Source: Salinibius halmophilus (GTDB taxonomy: Bacteria > Pseudomonadota > Gammaproteobacteria > Pseudomonadales > Natronospirillaceae). Taken from it: DNA of 64,000 bases. The stretch covers positions 62,001-126,000 of the forward strand of contig NZ_QPEP01000011.1 in the NCBI RefSeq assembly GCF_003577475.1, in the 5' to 3' direction. Of the stretch, positions 54,377 to 61,873 are shown piece by piece. The notes beneath the pieces are model-generated. The model worked only from the letters and a program-made list of their open reading frames with translations, searched no databases and was not told where the DNA came from. Positions within the stretch are counted from its first letter, which is position 1. Every line of letters begins with the position of its first letter. Made by a program: the position numbers and the translations under genes.

Positions 54377-54826
54377 ATGCAAAAACTTGTCGCATTGTTA
54401 TCTGGCTTGTTATTCGGCCTTGGCTTGTCGGTATCGCGCATGATTGATCCGGCTAAGGTTGTTGGCTTTTTGGATATCTTTGGAGATTGGGACCCATCGC
54501 TAGCATTTGTTATGGGCGGTGCCTTGTTGGTAAGCATGCCTGCAACTCAAATTATCTTGAAGCGCCGTCAAAAGCCGGTACTAGATAAAGAGTTTTATGT
54601 GCCTACCAACAAAAAGATTGATAAAAACCTTGCCGTTGGTGCTGTGCTGTTTGGTGCCGGTTGGGGCATTGCGGGTCTGTGTCCAGGGCCTGCGTTGGCG
54701 TCACTAAGTTTTGCCAGTGGTGGCTTGTTGATTTTCATCGCAGCTTACCTCGCTGGTACCTATGTTGGTAAGGGCATTCAGAAGTTGCAGGTCACAAAAG
54801 CTCAGCAACGGCTTTTGAATAGTTGA
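54377..54826 (+). CDS. YeeE/YedE-type sulfur transport membrane protein, second half
   Basis: 149 residues, about four helices, with GAGWGIAGLCPGPALASLSFAS, in which the Cys-Pro-Gly motif pairs with the GSGCTSGHGICG motif of the upstream protein. Together they resemble the PmpA/PmpB (DUF395/DUF6691) pair found in sulfide-responsive operons. A strong terminator follows. Confidence 0.92.
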   Translation: MQKLVALLSGLLFGLGLSVSRMIDPAKVVGFLDIFGDWDPSLAFVMGGALLVSMPATQIILKRRQKPVLDKEFYVPTNKKIDKNLAVGAVLFGAGWGIAGLCPGPALASLSFASGGLLIFIAAYLAGTYVGKGIQKLQVTKAQQRLLNS

Positions 54827-54858
54827 CCAAATAGGTAATAATCACCGCTTAAGGTAAG

Positions 54859-54894
54859 CGGGTAGCCGTTCATCGCGGCTACCCGTTTTTTTTT
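54859..54894 (+). terminator. Rho-independent terminator after the sulfur operon
   Basis: The stem CGGGTAGCCG/CGGCTACCCG has a short loop and is followed by nine T. It ends the dioxygenase-YeeE unit before the LytS-like gene. Confidence 0.93.
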
Positions 54895-54939
54895 GTTTAC
54901 CCAGTAGTATTGGTGAGCTGAATAATGAAGGGAAATCAA

Positions 54940-55992
54940 ATGGTTTTAGCGGCATTAAAGCCAGCCAACCTTTTGCGCGAAGTAATCCTTACGGCACTGG
55001 CCTGTTTTTTCATTGCTTGGGTGCAATGGTTAGCGGGCTCTGGGTCGTATGTGGTGACCTATATAATTTCTATTGGTTATGGCTTTAGCACTATTTTTTG
55101 GTCTCGTGTACTCAGCACCTGGGAAGGCGTGCGTATACTGGGCGTGCTAGTACCTGGCTGGGTATTAGGGGTGTTATTGGGCTTTTTACAAGGCTCGGTC
55201 ATTATGCTGTGGATTGCAGTGGGCAACTGGGGCAGCCTCATTACTTGGGTGCAGCAAACCCAAGGGCGAATTTTAATGAAAATGGCCCTGTCGGCCGTGT
55301 TTACGCTGGCCTTGGTGTACTTTTTCTACTCGATGTATTACATCAAAGCGCAGATGGATGACCTGCGAGAGCAACAGCTCACCATGGCCGAGAAAGAAAA
55401 GCAGCTAGCGATAAGTGAGTTAAAGGCGCTGCAAGCGCAAATGGAACCGCACTTTCTATTTAATACCTTGGCCAACTTGCAAGCGCTGATTGAGTTTGAT
55501 CCTAAGCAGGCTCAGCACTTGCTCACTGAGCTAACCGGCTTGCTTCGTGCCAATATGAAGCGCACACGCCAAGCCACTCAGTCTTTATCGGAAGAGTTGT
55601 CTGTTGTGCGGCATTATTTGAACATTCAGCAAATTCGCTTGGGTGACGAGCGGCTGAAGTTTAATATTTATCTGCCTGAAAGTTTGTCAAAAAAACAAGT
55701 GCCACCACTGATGATTCAGCCATTGGTAGAAAATGCCATTTTGCATGGTGTAGAACCGGCTGAAGAAGGTGGGCAAATTAATGTTGAAGCCCATAATGAA
55801 GTCGATGGCGCTTGGTGTATTGAAGTTCGCAATACAGGCCTATCACTTGGGCAAAGTAATCGAAGCAGTAACGGCCTCGCCTTGGATAATTTAACCCAGC
55901 GACTGGCTAGTACCTATGGCGATAACGCGTTATTGTCATTGGCTACGGAAGATGACGAAACTGTCGCCCGTATTCGGTTTAAAGGAGTGTAA
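54940..55992 (+). CDS. LytS-type sensor histidine kinase
   Basis: 350 residues. Four predicted membrane helices in the first 140 residues lead to a coiled segment and a His_kinase domain with the phospho-acceptor LQAQMEPHFLFNTLANLQAL, then an ATP-binding N-box LVENAILHGVE. The ATG at 54940 is preceded by AAGGGA; an ATG 15 bases upstream (54925) is also possible. It ends two bases before the response-regulator gene. Signal unknown. Confidence 0.92.
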   Translation: MVLAALKPANLLREVILTALACFFIAWVQWLAGSGSYVVTYIISIGYGFSTIFWSRVLSTWEGVRILGVLVPGWVLGVLLGFLQGSVIMLWIAVGNWGSLITWVQQTQGRILMKMALSAVFTLALVYFFYSMYYIKAQMDDLREQQLTMAEKEKQLAISELKALQAQMEPHFLFNTLANLQALIEFDPKQAQHLLTELTGLLRANMKRTRQATQSLSEELSVVRHYLNIQQIRLGDERLKFNIYLPESLSKKQVPPLMIQPLVENAILHGVEPAEEGGQINVEAHNEVDGAWCIEVRNTGLSLGQSNRSSNGLALDNLTQRLASTYGDNALLSLATEDDETVARIRFKGV

Positions 55993-55994
55993 AC

Positions 55995-56747
55995 ATGACT
56001 ACAGCTGTGCTGGCTGACGACGAAGCTATTATTCTGCATCATTTGCGCCGAGCCCTGGCCGAGGTGTGGCCAGAATTAGATATTGTTGCTACCGCCAGCA
56101 ATGGGCAAAACACGGTTAAGGAAGTCTTAAAACACGAACCAGAAGTCCTGTTTGTTGATATTCGTATGCCAGCGCCTGATGGCCTAGAGGTGGCGAGTAT
56201 TATCAACAGCGAAATGAGCTGCCCACCAGTCATCGTGTTTTTAACGGCTTATGATGAGTATGCGGTAGCGGCTTTTGAGCAAAATGCTGTTGATTACTTA
56301 CTCAAACCACTAGACCGTGACCGCCTAGAGGACACCGTTAAGCGGATTGAGCAACGCCTAACGCAAAAGAATGACGAGCAAGCGGAAGTGCTCAACGCAA
56401 TCAAATCTTTGCGCGGCGAGCAGCATTTCCGCCGTTGGCTTGAAGTAAGTGACCGAGCCGGAGTGCGTATGGTCAATGTGGCCGATGTCATTGCTTGTGT
56501 GGCAGAGGATAAGTACACAACGGTGCACACTAATCGTGGCGAGTTCTTAATCCGCACGTCGTTGAGGCAGCTAGAGGAACAATTATCGCCAGAGATGTTC
56601 CGCCGGGTACACCGCAGTGCGTTAATCAACTTACACTGGCTCGACCAGGTTGCGCCAGATGAAGACAATACTCTTGCCTGTACGATGACCAATGGCCTAC
56701 AAGTAGCAGTCAGCCGCCGGTTCGCCAGCCAGTTTAAACCTATGTAG
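55995..56747 (+). CDS. LytTR-family response regulator
   Basis: 250 residues. The receiver domain has DDE at the start, the phospho-acceptor region VLFVDIRMPAPDG and the conserved Lys in LLKPLDRDR. A LytTR DNA-binding domain follows (HRSALINLHWLDQV, ending VSRRFASQF). It forms a two-component system with the kinase just upstream and binds pairs of direct repeats in promoters. Target genes cannot be told. Confidence 0.94.
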   Translation: MTTAVLADDEAIILHHLRRALAEVWPELDIVATASNGQNTVKEVLKHEPEVLFVDIRMPAPDGLEVASIINSEMSCPPVIVFLTAYDEYAVAAFEQNAVDYLLKPLDRDRLEDTVKRIEQRLTQKNDEQAEVLNAIKSLRGEQHFRRWLEVSDRAGVRMVNVADVIACVAEDKYTTVHTNRGEFLIRTSLRQLEEQLSPEMFRRVHRSALINLHWLDQVAPDEDNTLACTMTNGLQVAVSRRFASQFKPM

Positions 56748-56803
56748 GGTAGCAAGCGTAGTAACCTAGGTTGACTTTTTAAAGCCTATGCCATTTAACA
56801 ATT

Positions 56804-56917
56804 CGGTATGGTGTCTACGGAGTTCGCTATTCGACACGGCGCAAGTACGTCCCTGTAGCCTCGACACCCGCTCCCTGCGGGTGACGGTCTCATATCGAAC
56901 ACCGAAGACACCATTCG
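56804..56917 (-). repeat. Three-hairpin repeat, short copy D (hairpin 1 only)
   Basis: Core 56831-56891 on the minus strand: GAGACCGTCACCC, hairpin CACCCGC/GCGGGTG (on plus 56866-56884), then ACGTACTTGCGCCGTGTCG. It is flanked by an inverted repeat matching at about 21 of 25 positions (56804-56830 with 56892-56917, key GGTGTCT..CGG). Hairpins 2 and 3 are absent, as in copy B2. It lies between the response regulator and the HDAC-like gene. Confidence 0.87.
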
Positions 56918-56955
56918 ATATGTCTTTGTTACTGGCATCGATATGGAACTCTTGA

Positions 56956-57855
56956 ATGCTGCCACTTGTTTACCATCCTGGTTATTCACCACCTTTTCCC
57001 GTTAAGCATCGGTTTGTTATGCGCAAGTTTGAGCTGCTAATGCGCTGGGTGAGCGAGAACGGCTATGTGGGGCAGAACAATGTGTTTACGCCAACGTCGG
57101 CTAAGTATGAAGACCTGATCCAAGTCCATCACAAGGATTATTTGGGCGCGCTAGCAGCAGGGCCTAGGTTTAACCCAGATTGGAAAGCGGTGGGGTTACC
57201 TTGGAGCCGGGCGCTGATAGACCGCACTTTTATCTCGCCTAACGGCACCTATTTAGCAACCAAGCTTGCCATGCAATATGGTGTTGCGTGCCACTTAGCA
57301 GGGGGGACGCACCATGCGTTTGCCGACCGAGCTAGTGGGTTTTGCATGCTCAACGACCTAGCCTTCGCGGCGGTGAAGTTAGTCAATGAGGGCAAAAAGG
57401 TACTCATTATCGACCTCGATGTGCACCAAGGTGATGGCACGGCGGCGATTCTGGCATCAGTGCCTGAGGCGGTTGTTTGCTCTGTTCACTGTGTTGATAA
57501 CTTTCCTTTTGAAAAGCAACATAGCGATTATGATATCGAGCTACCTGCGGGCGATGGCGACGAGCATTATTTGGCAGTGTTAGAAACGGTGCTGGCCAAT
57601 GTACTATTTGATGTTGACCCCGATGTGGTGATTTATGATGCTGGGGTGGATGTGTATCAAGGTGATCGTTTGGGTAAGTTAAACCTCTCGTTGGCAGGCA
57701 TTATGAAGCGAGACTGTATGGTGCTGGAAGCTTGCCAAGCACTTCAAATACCCGTGTCTACCGTGATTGGCGGCGGTTACGATCATGATCATTTTGCCTT
57801 GGCTGCGCGGCATGGGATCATCGTACAGGCAGCGCATTCAATATTCGTCAAATAA
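56956..57855 (+). CDS. Histone deacetylase-like amidohydrolase
   Basis: 299 residues of the zinc-dependent HDAC/acetoin-utilisation superfamily: YHPGYSPPFPVKHRFVMRK, LAGGTHHAFADRASGFCMLND, LIIDLDVHQGDGTA (metal-binding Asp/His), DAGVDVYQGDRLG. Bacterial members deacetylate small polyamines or acetylated lysines; the substrate here is unknown. The gene overlaps the convergent EAL protein by 18 bases. Confidence 0.93.
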   Translation: MLPLVYHPGYSPPFPVKHRFVMRKFELLMRWVSENGYVGQNNVFTPTSAKYEDLIQVHHKDYLGALAAGPRFNPDWKAVGLPWSRALIDRTFISPNGTYLATKLAMQYGVACHLAGGTHHAFADRASGFCMLNDLAFAAVKLVNEGKKVLIIDLDVHQGDGTAAILASVPEAVVCSVHCVDNFPFEKQHSDYDIELPAGDGDEHYLAVLETVLANVLFDVDPDVVIYDAGVDVYQGDRLGKLNLSLAGIMKRDCMVLEACQALQIPVSTVIGGGYDHDHFALAARHGIIVQAAHSIFVK

Positions 57856-59583
57856 CTTGATGGCTTGTTCACTTGGCAAGGGTTTACTGAAGTAAAACCC
57901 CTGTACCAGCTGGCAGTTTAGGCGCTTCAGTTTGCTGATTTCATGATCATGCTCCACCCCCTCAGCAATCACTTGCATGCCTAGTTTTTCCCCTACGTCT
58001 AACATGGCTGCAACGATGGCTTCGTCTTTTGGCCCTTTGCTCAAGCCCAGAATAAAGGAGCGGTCGATTTTTAGCTTGTCGACTGGAAAGCGACTTAAAT
58101 AGGCAAAACTGGAATAACCAGTGCCAAAATCGTCAATGGCAAGTGATACGCCAAGTGCTTTCAGTTCTCGCATTAACCGCAGTGATTGCTGCTCGTCTTC
58201 CATTAATAAGCTCTCAGTGATTTCTAGTTGCAAGCAGCTTGGTGGCACTTGATATTTACTAATGGCTTGGCGAACAATACGGGCAAAGTTGGGGTCGATA
58301 AACTGTTGCGCCGATACATTCACTGCGATCATTGTTTGATGGCCTTCTTGCAACCATTTAGCCAACGTACGGCAGGTTTCATCAATTGCCCATTCACCCA
58401 GCTCACGAATTAAACCATGGCGCTCGGCAATGGGGATAAAAATGCCTGGAGAAACCATTTTACCCTCATGTTGCCAGCGCATTAACGACTCAAAGCCAAC
58501 TAGGTGATTATCATTGATGCTAATTTGGGCCTGATAATGCAGTGCTAGCTCATTGTTTGTTATTGCTTGGCTAAGCGCTTGCTCAAGCCTTGCTCGCTCA
58601 GCTATCAACTGCTCTAGATGAACATCGTAACACTGGAACCGTTGATCGTTCGCTCGCCCACTATAGAGTGCTACATGAGCACGTCTTGGTAGGTGCTCGG
58701 CATTTTTTGGGTTGGTGCCCGCCATACCAATGTAGTAGTTCAGCCAATAGTCTCGGTTAGCAATGGATTGCGGACGCCCTAACAAAGCAATAAGTTGTTC
58801 CTCTATCAAATGCTTTTGCGCATCCGACAACTCACAAGGAAACAATGCCCCGAACTCATAGCCGTTAAACCTTACGGTGGTGACTTCTATGTTCTTGATA
58901 ACCGAACTAAAGATACGAGCTAAATTTTCCGCTAGTATTGTTAAGTAGTGCTCGGTTGCTGGTAACCCTTGCACACTAGCGGCTTCATCTAAACTCTCTA
59001 TGGCAACGAGTACGAGTGTTAAATAATGGTCTTCGTCGGCTAGCTGCTCTATTTTTTCCAGCAGCATGGCTCTGTTCCCTAGGTTAGTAACCGGATCATG
59101 ATAAGCCATATACTCAAGTTTGAGGCGGCGCTCTTCACTTTCCGTTACATCTTCTAAGTAACAAAAACATTCTTTGGTGTCGCTTTGCGCCAGTAAAAAT
59201 CGATACCAGTACTGGTCAATTTGAAAAATAGGGCTGGTAGTTGGGATATTGCCATTGCGAATGCTTGTTAGCAAAGCACTGGGCAATAAGTCTGCCGCGC
59301 TTGCTTCTTCTCCAAACAATCTACACGCAAGCATGTTCGCACTAGGGTTAGCAAAAATCAGGTTGCCATCAGCTTTTACTACTAATACAGGCAATGGGTT
59401 TTGCCTAGGTAGTTGTGCCACCTTGTTGGTGTTATTCGCCCAGACGCTGGCAAAGATCAACAGTAGTAATAGGACGATCGCAGTAGGCACCAGCCAGTAG
59501 CTATGCATAGGTAAATACCACAGCATAAAGGCGGCAAAAATCGAGCTGAAAACAAAGGCGGCAAGCGCCAAGCGATGAGTCAT
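57838..59583 (-). CDS. Membrane PAS-like/GGDEF/EAL protein, probable c-di-GMP phosphodiesterase
   Basis: 581 residues. Two N-terminal membrane helices (about 5-50) and a PAS-like segment precede a GGDEF domain whose active site is broken (RFNGYEF in place of GGDEF), then an EAL domain. The EAL motif reads ESL in VGFESLMRW, but the metal-binding DDFGTGYSS and KIDRSF are intact. The GGDEF half is likely regulatory; the EAL half probably hydrolyses cyclic di-GMP. Confidence 0.92.
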   Translation of the reverse strand: MTHRLALAAFVFSSIFAAFMLWYLPMHSYWLVPTAIVLLLLLIFASVWANNTNKVAQLPRQNPLPVLVVKADGNLIFANPSANMLACRLFGEEASAADLLPSALLTSIRNGNIPTTSPIFQIDQYWYRFLLAQSDTKECFCYLEDVTESEERRLKLEYMAYHDPVTNLGNRAMLLEKIEQLADEDHYLTLVLVAIESLDEAASVQGLPATEHYLTILAENLARIFSSVIKNIEVTTVRFNGYEFGALFPCELSDAQKHLIEEQLIALLGRPQSIANRDYWLNYYIGMAGTNPKNAEHLPRRAHVALYSGRANDQRFQCYDVHLEQLIAERARLEQALSQAITNNELALHYQAQISINDNHLVGFESLMRWQHEGKMVSPGIFIPIAERHGLIRELGEWAIDETCRTLAKWLQEGHQTMIAVNVSAQQFIDPNFARIVRQAISKYQVPPSCLQLEITESLLMEDEQQSLRLMRELKALGVSLAIDDFGTGYSSFAYLSRFPVDKLKIDRSFILGLSKGPKDEAIVAAMLDVGEKLGMQVIAEGVEHDHEISKLKRLNCQLVQGFYFSKPLPSEQAIKLFDEY

Positions 59584-59762
59584 ATCGTCTCACAAAAACT
59601 AGCTACGCTATAAGCTTAGACGAGTAGTCGTAACTGTGCTTAAGGCTTGGTAGTGGGCAATCGACAAAAGACGCACGCCCTGCAAATGACACAGGTCAGT
59701 GCAGGAATTTGGTTTTGGTTATAAGGTTATAACCAAAATATTTATAGCTTGGGAGAGAGTTT

Positions 59763-61421
59763 ATGAGCAAGAAAATTGTCATCATAGGTGGGGTTGCTGG
59801 TGGCGCATCAGCGGCAGCGCGTGCACGCCGGTTAGACGAAAACGCCGAAATCATTGTATTCGAGCGAGATAGTTTTATTTCATTTGCTAACTGTGGCTTG
59901 CCTTATCACATTGGTGGCGAAATTGCTGAGCGAAGCAAACTGCTAGTGCAAACGCCTGAGTCGATGAAAGCACGTTTTGAGCTGGATATTCGTATTCGAA
60001 CGGAAGTCATTAACATTGATGGTGCGGCCAAAACCGTGACCGCACGAGATTTGGCAACGGGCAACGAGTACCAAGAAACCTATGACGCCCTAATTCTATC
60101 GCCAGGTGCTAGCCCAATTCGCCCACCTATTCCTGGTATCGACAGTGACGCTGTTTTTACTCTGCGTAATATTCCAGATATGGATCGCATCATTCGCCAG
60201 ATCAATATTGAAGCACCAAAGTCGGCGGTGGTGGTAGGCGGGGGCTACATTGGCATCGAGATGGCCGAAGCCTTGATTCATCGTGGTATTGAAACCACTA
60301 TGGTAGAAATGCTGCCACAAATTATGGCATCAGTAGACCCAGAAATGGCCACGCCGCTTCATCAAGAAATGCGCCGCAATGGTGTGCGGTTAAAGCTTAG
60401 CAATGCCTTGGCGAAAATTGAACCTAACGGTGAAGGGCTCACCCTTACGCTGCAAAACGGCGAAACCATGCAAACCGACATGGTGATTATGGCCATAGGG
60501 GTTCGCCCAGAAACCAAGCTAGCGCAGATGGCGGGTTTGGAAATTGGCACGACTGGCGGCATTAAAGTAGACGCCCAGATGAAAAGTTCCGTGGCAGATA
60601 TCTATGCTGTTGGGGATGCCATCGAGGTGACCGACTTTGTTACTCAGCAGCCGGTATTGATTCCATTAGCGGGCCCTGCCAACCGCCAAGGCCGTATTGC
60701 CGCGGAAGTTATTTTTGGTCGTGATAGTGAGTACAAACATACGCAAGGCACATCAATTTGTAAGGTGTTCGATCTTACGGCAGCCAATACGGGTGCCAAT
60801 GAGAAGCAGTTGAAGAAGCTAGGTTTGCCGTTCGAAAAAGTATATGTACACCCACAGGATCACGCTGGTTATTACCCAGGCGCAACGCCTGTATCGCTAA
60901 AACTATTGTTCAACCCTGAAGATGGCAAACTGTATGGCGCACAGGCGATTGGTGCTAAAGGTGTGGACAAGCGTATCGATGTGATGGCTGTGGCCATTCG
61001 AGCTGGTTTGTCGGTATTCGACCTAGAAGAGCAAGAGCTCTGCTACGCACCACCGTTTGGCTCAGCCAAAGACGTGATCAACCAAGCTGGATTTGTTGCG
61101 GCAAACGTTGTTCGTGGTGACCTTGAGTTGTGTCATGGCAGTAATGTACCGGATTGTACAGAAGATGCTTATCTTGTGGATGTGCGCAACCCAGCGGAAA
61201 TTGGTGTGCTTGGCACCATTGAAGAAGCGAAGAACATTCCTTTGCATGAGCTGCGTAATCGTTTGGATGAGCTACCAAAAGATCGCACCATTGTCGTGTT
61301 CTGCGCAGTTGGTTTGCGTGGCTATGTGGCCTATCGCTTGCTACAGCAGCATGGCTTTAAAGTGCGCAACCTGGCCGGTGGTTATAAAACGTATCAAATG
61401 TATGAGCGCATTGGTCAATAA
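59763..61421 (+). CDS. CoA-disulfide reductase with C-terminal rhodanese domain
   Basis: 552 residues. The FAD/NAD(P)H flavoprotein core begins VIIGGVAGGASAAARARRL, has the redox cysteine in FANCGLPYHIGG (Cys44), and an NADH-binding VVVGGGYIGIEMAEALI. The last 90 residues are a rhodanese with catalytic Cys514 in FCAVGLRG. Such fusions reduce CoA polysulfide or persulfide and release sulfide. With the persulfide dioxygenase and YeeE genes nearby it fits a sulfane-sulfur theme, though it is not in that operon. Confidence 0.94.
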   Translation: MSKKIVIIGGVAGGASAAARARRLDENAEIIVFERDSFISFANCGLPYHIGGEIAERSKLLVQTPESMKARFELDIRIRTEVINIDGAAKTVTARDLATGNEYQETYDALILSPGASPIRPPIPGIDSDAVFTLRNIPDMDRIIRQINIEAPKSAVVVGGGYIGIEMAEALIHRGIETTMVEMLPQIMASVDPEMATPLHQEMRRNGVRLKLSNALAKIEPNGEGLTLTLQNGETMQTDMVIMAIGVRPETKLAQMAGLEIGTTGGIKVDAQMKSSVADIYAVGDAIEVTDFVTQQPVLIPLAGPANRQGRIAAEVIFGRDSEYKHTQGTSICKVFDLTAANTGANEKQLKKLGLPFEKVYVHPQDHAGYYPGATPVSLKLLFNPEDGKLYGAQAIGAKGVDKRIDVMAVAIRAGLSVFDLEEQELCYAPPFGSAKDVINQAGFVAANVVRGDLELCHGSNVPDCTEDAYLVDVRNPAEIGVLGTIEEAKNIPLHELRNRLDELPKDRTIVVFCAVGLRGYVAYRLLQQHGFKVRNLAGGYKTYQMYERIGQ

Positions 61422-61443
61422 GTGCCACTCAAGCTACATACCT

Positions 61444-61473
61444 GCAGAATGCTGGCTAACGCCAGCATTCTGC
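61444..61473. terminator. Perfect stem-loop overlapping the pilE stop codon
   Basis: GCAGAATGCTGGC (61444-61456) and GCCAGCATTCTGC (61461-61473) form a perfect 13-bp stem with a TAAC loop that contains part of the pilE stop. Neither side has a T-run, so it may be a shared 3' end protector or processing site of the convergent genes rather than a classical terminator. Confidence 0.7.
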
Positions 61474-61869
61474 CACACTTGCACTACCACTGACCGACTT
61501 CACCCCATTGGCTTGCAAGCTTAATGCACCACAGGTATCGCCATCCATTCGCCCACCGCTAATCGGTGTTGCGGTAAGTGTGTAAGTGCTAGCCGAGGCG
61601 GTCAGGGCGACGGAATACACAGCTGAGCTATCACTTGGTGATTGGGCATATGGTAAGCTCGGTGCCGTGCCACCACTGTCGACATAGCGCCCGTTAGCGG
61701 TGTAATAACGCTCCATAAAGTTAGCTAGTTCGTGCAAGGTTGCACCGGCAATACTGCGGTGTGTACGCTCGATATAGCTGCTATATGCAGGTAACGCTAT
61801 GGCCGATAAAATGCCAATAATGGCGACCACTATCATTAATTCAATCAAACTAAAGCCCTGTTGCTTCAT
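61456..61869 (-). CDS. pilE: Type IV pilin (PilE-like)
   Basis: 137 residues. The class III signal [21 protein letters not shown] is classical, with cleavage after Gln4 before Phe... N-terminal helix typical of pilins; two cysteines close to the C-terminus (DTCG, AECWR) can form the D-region disulfide. It is a minor or major pilin of a type IVa pilus and follows pilY1 on the same strand, four bases later. Confidence 0.93.
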   Translation of the reverse strand: MKQQGFSLIELMIVVAIIGILSAIALPAYSSYIERTHRSIAGATLHELANFMERYYTANGRYVDSGGTAPSLPYAQSPSDSSAVYSVALTASASTYTLTATPISGGRMDGDTCGALSLQANGVKSVSGSASVAECWR

Positions 61870-61873
61870 TCAA

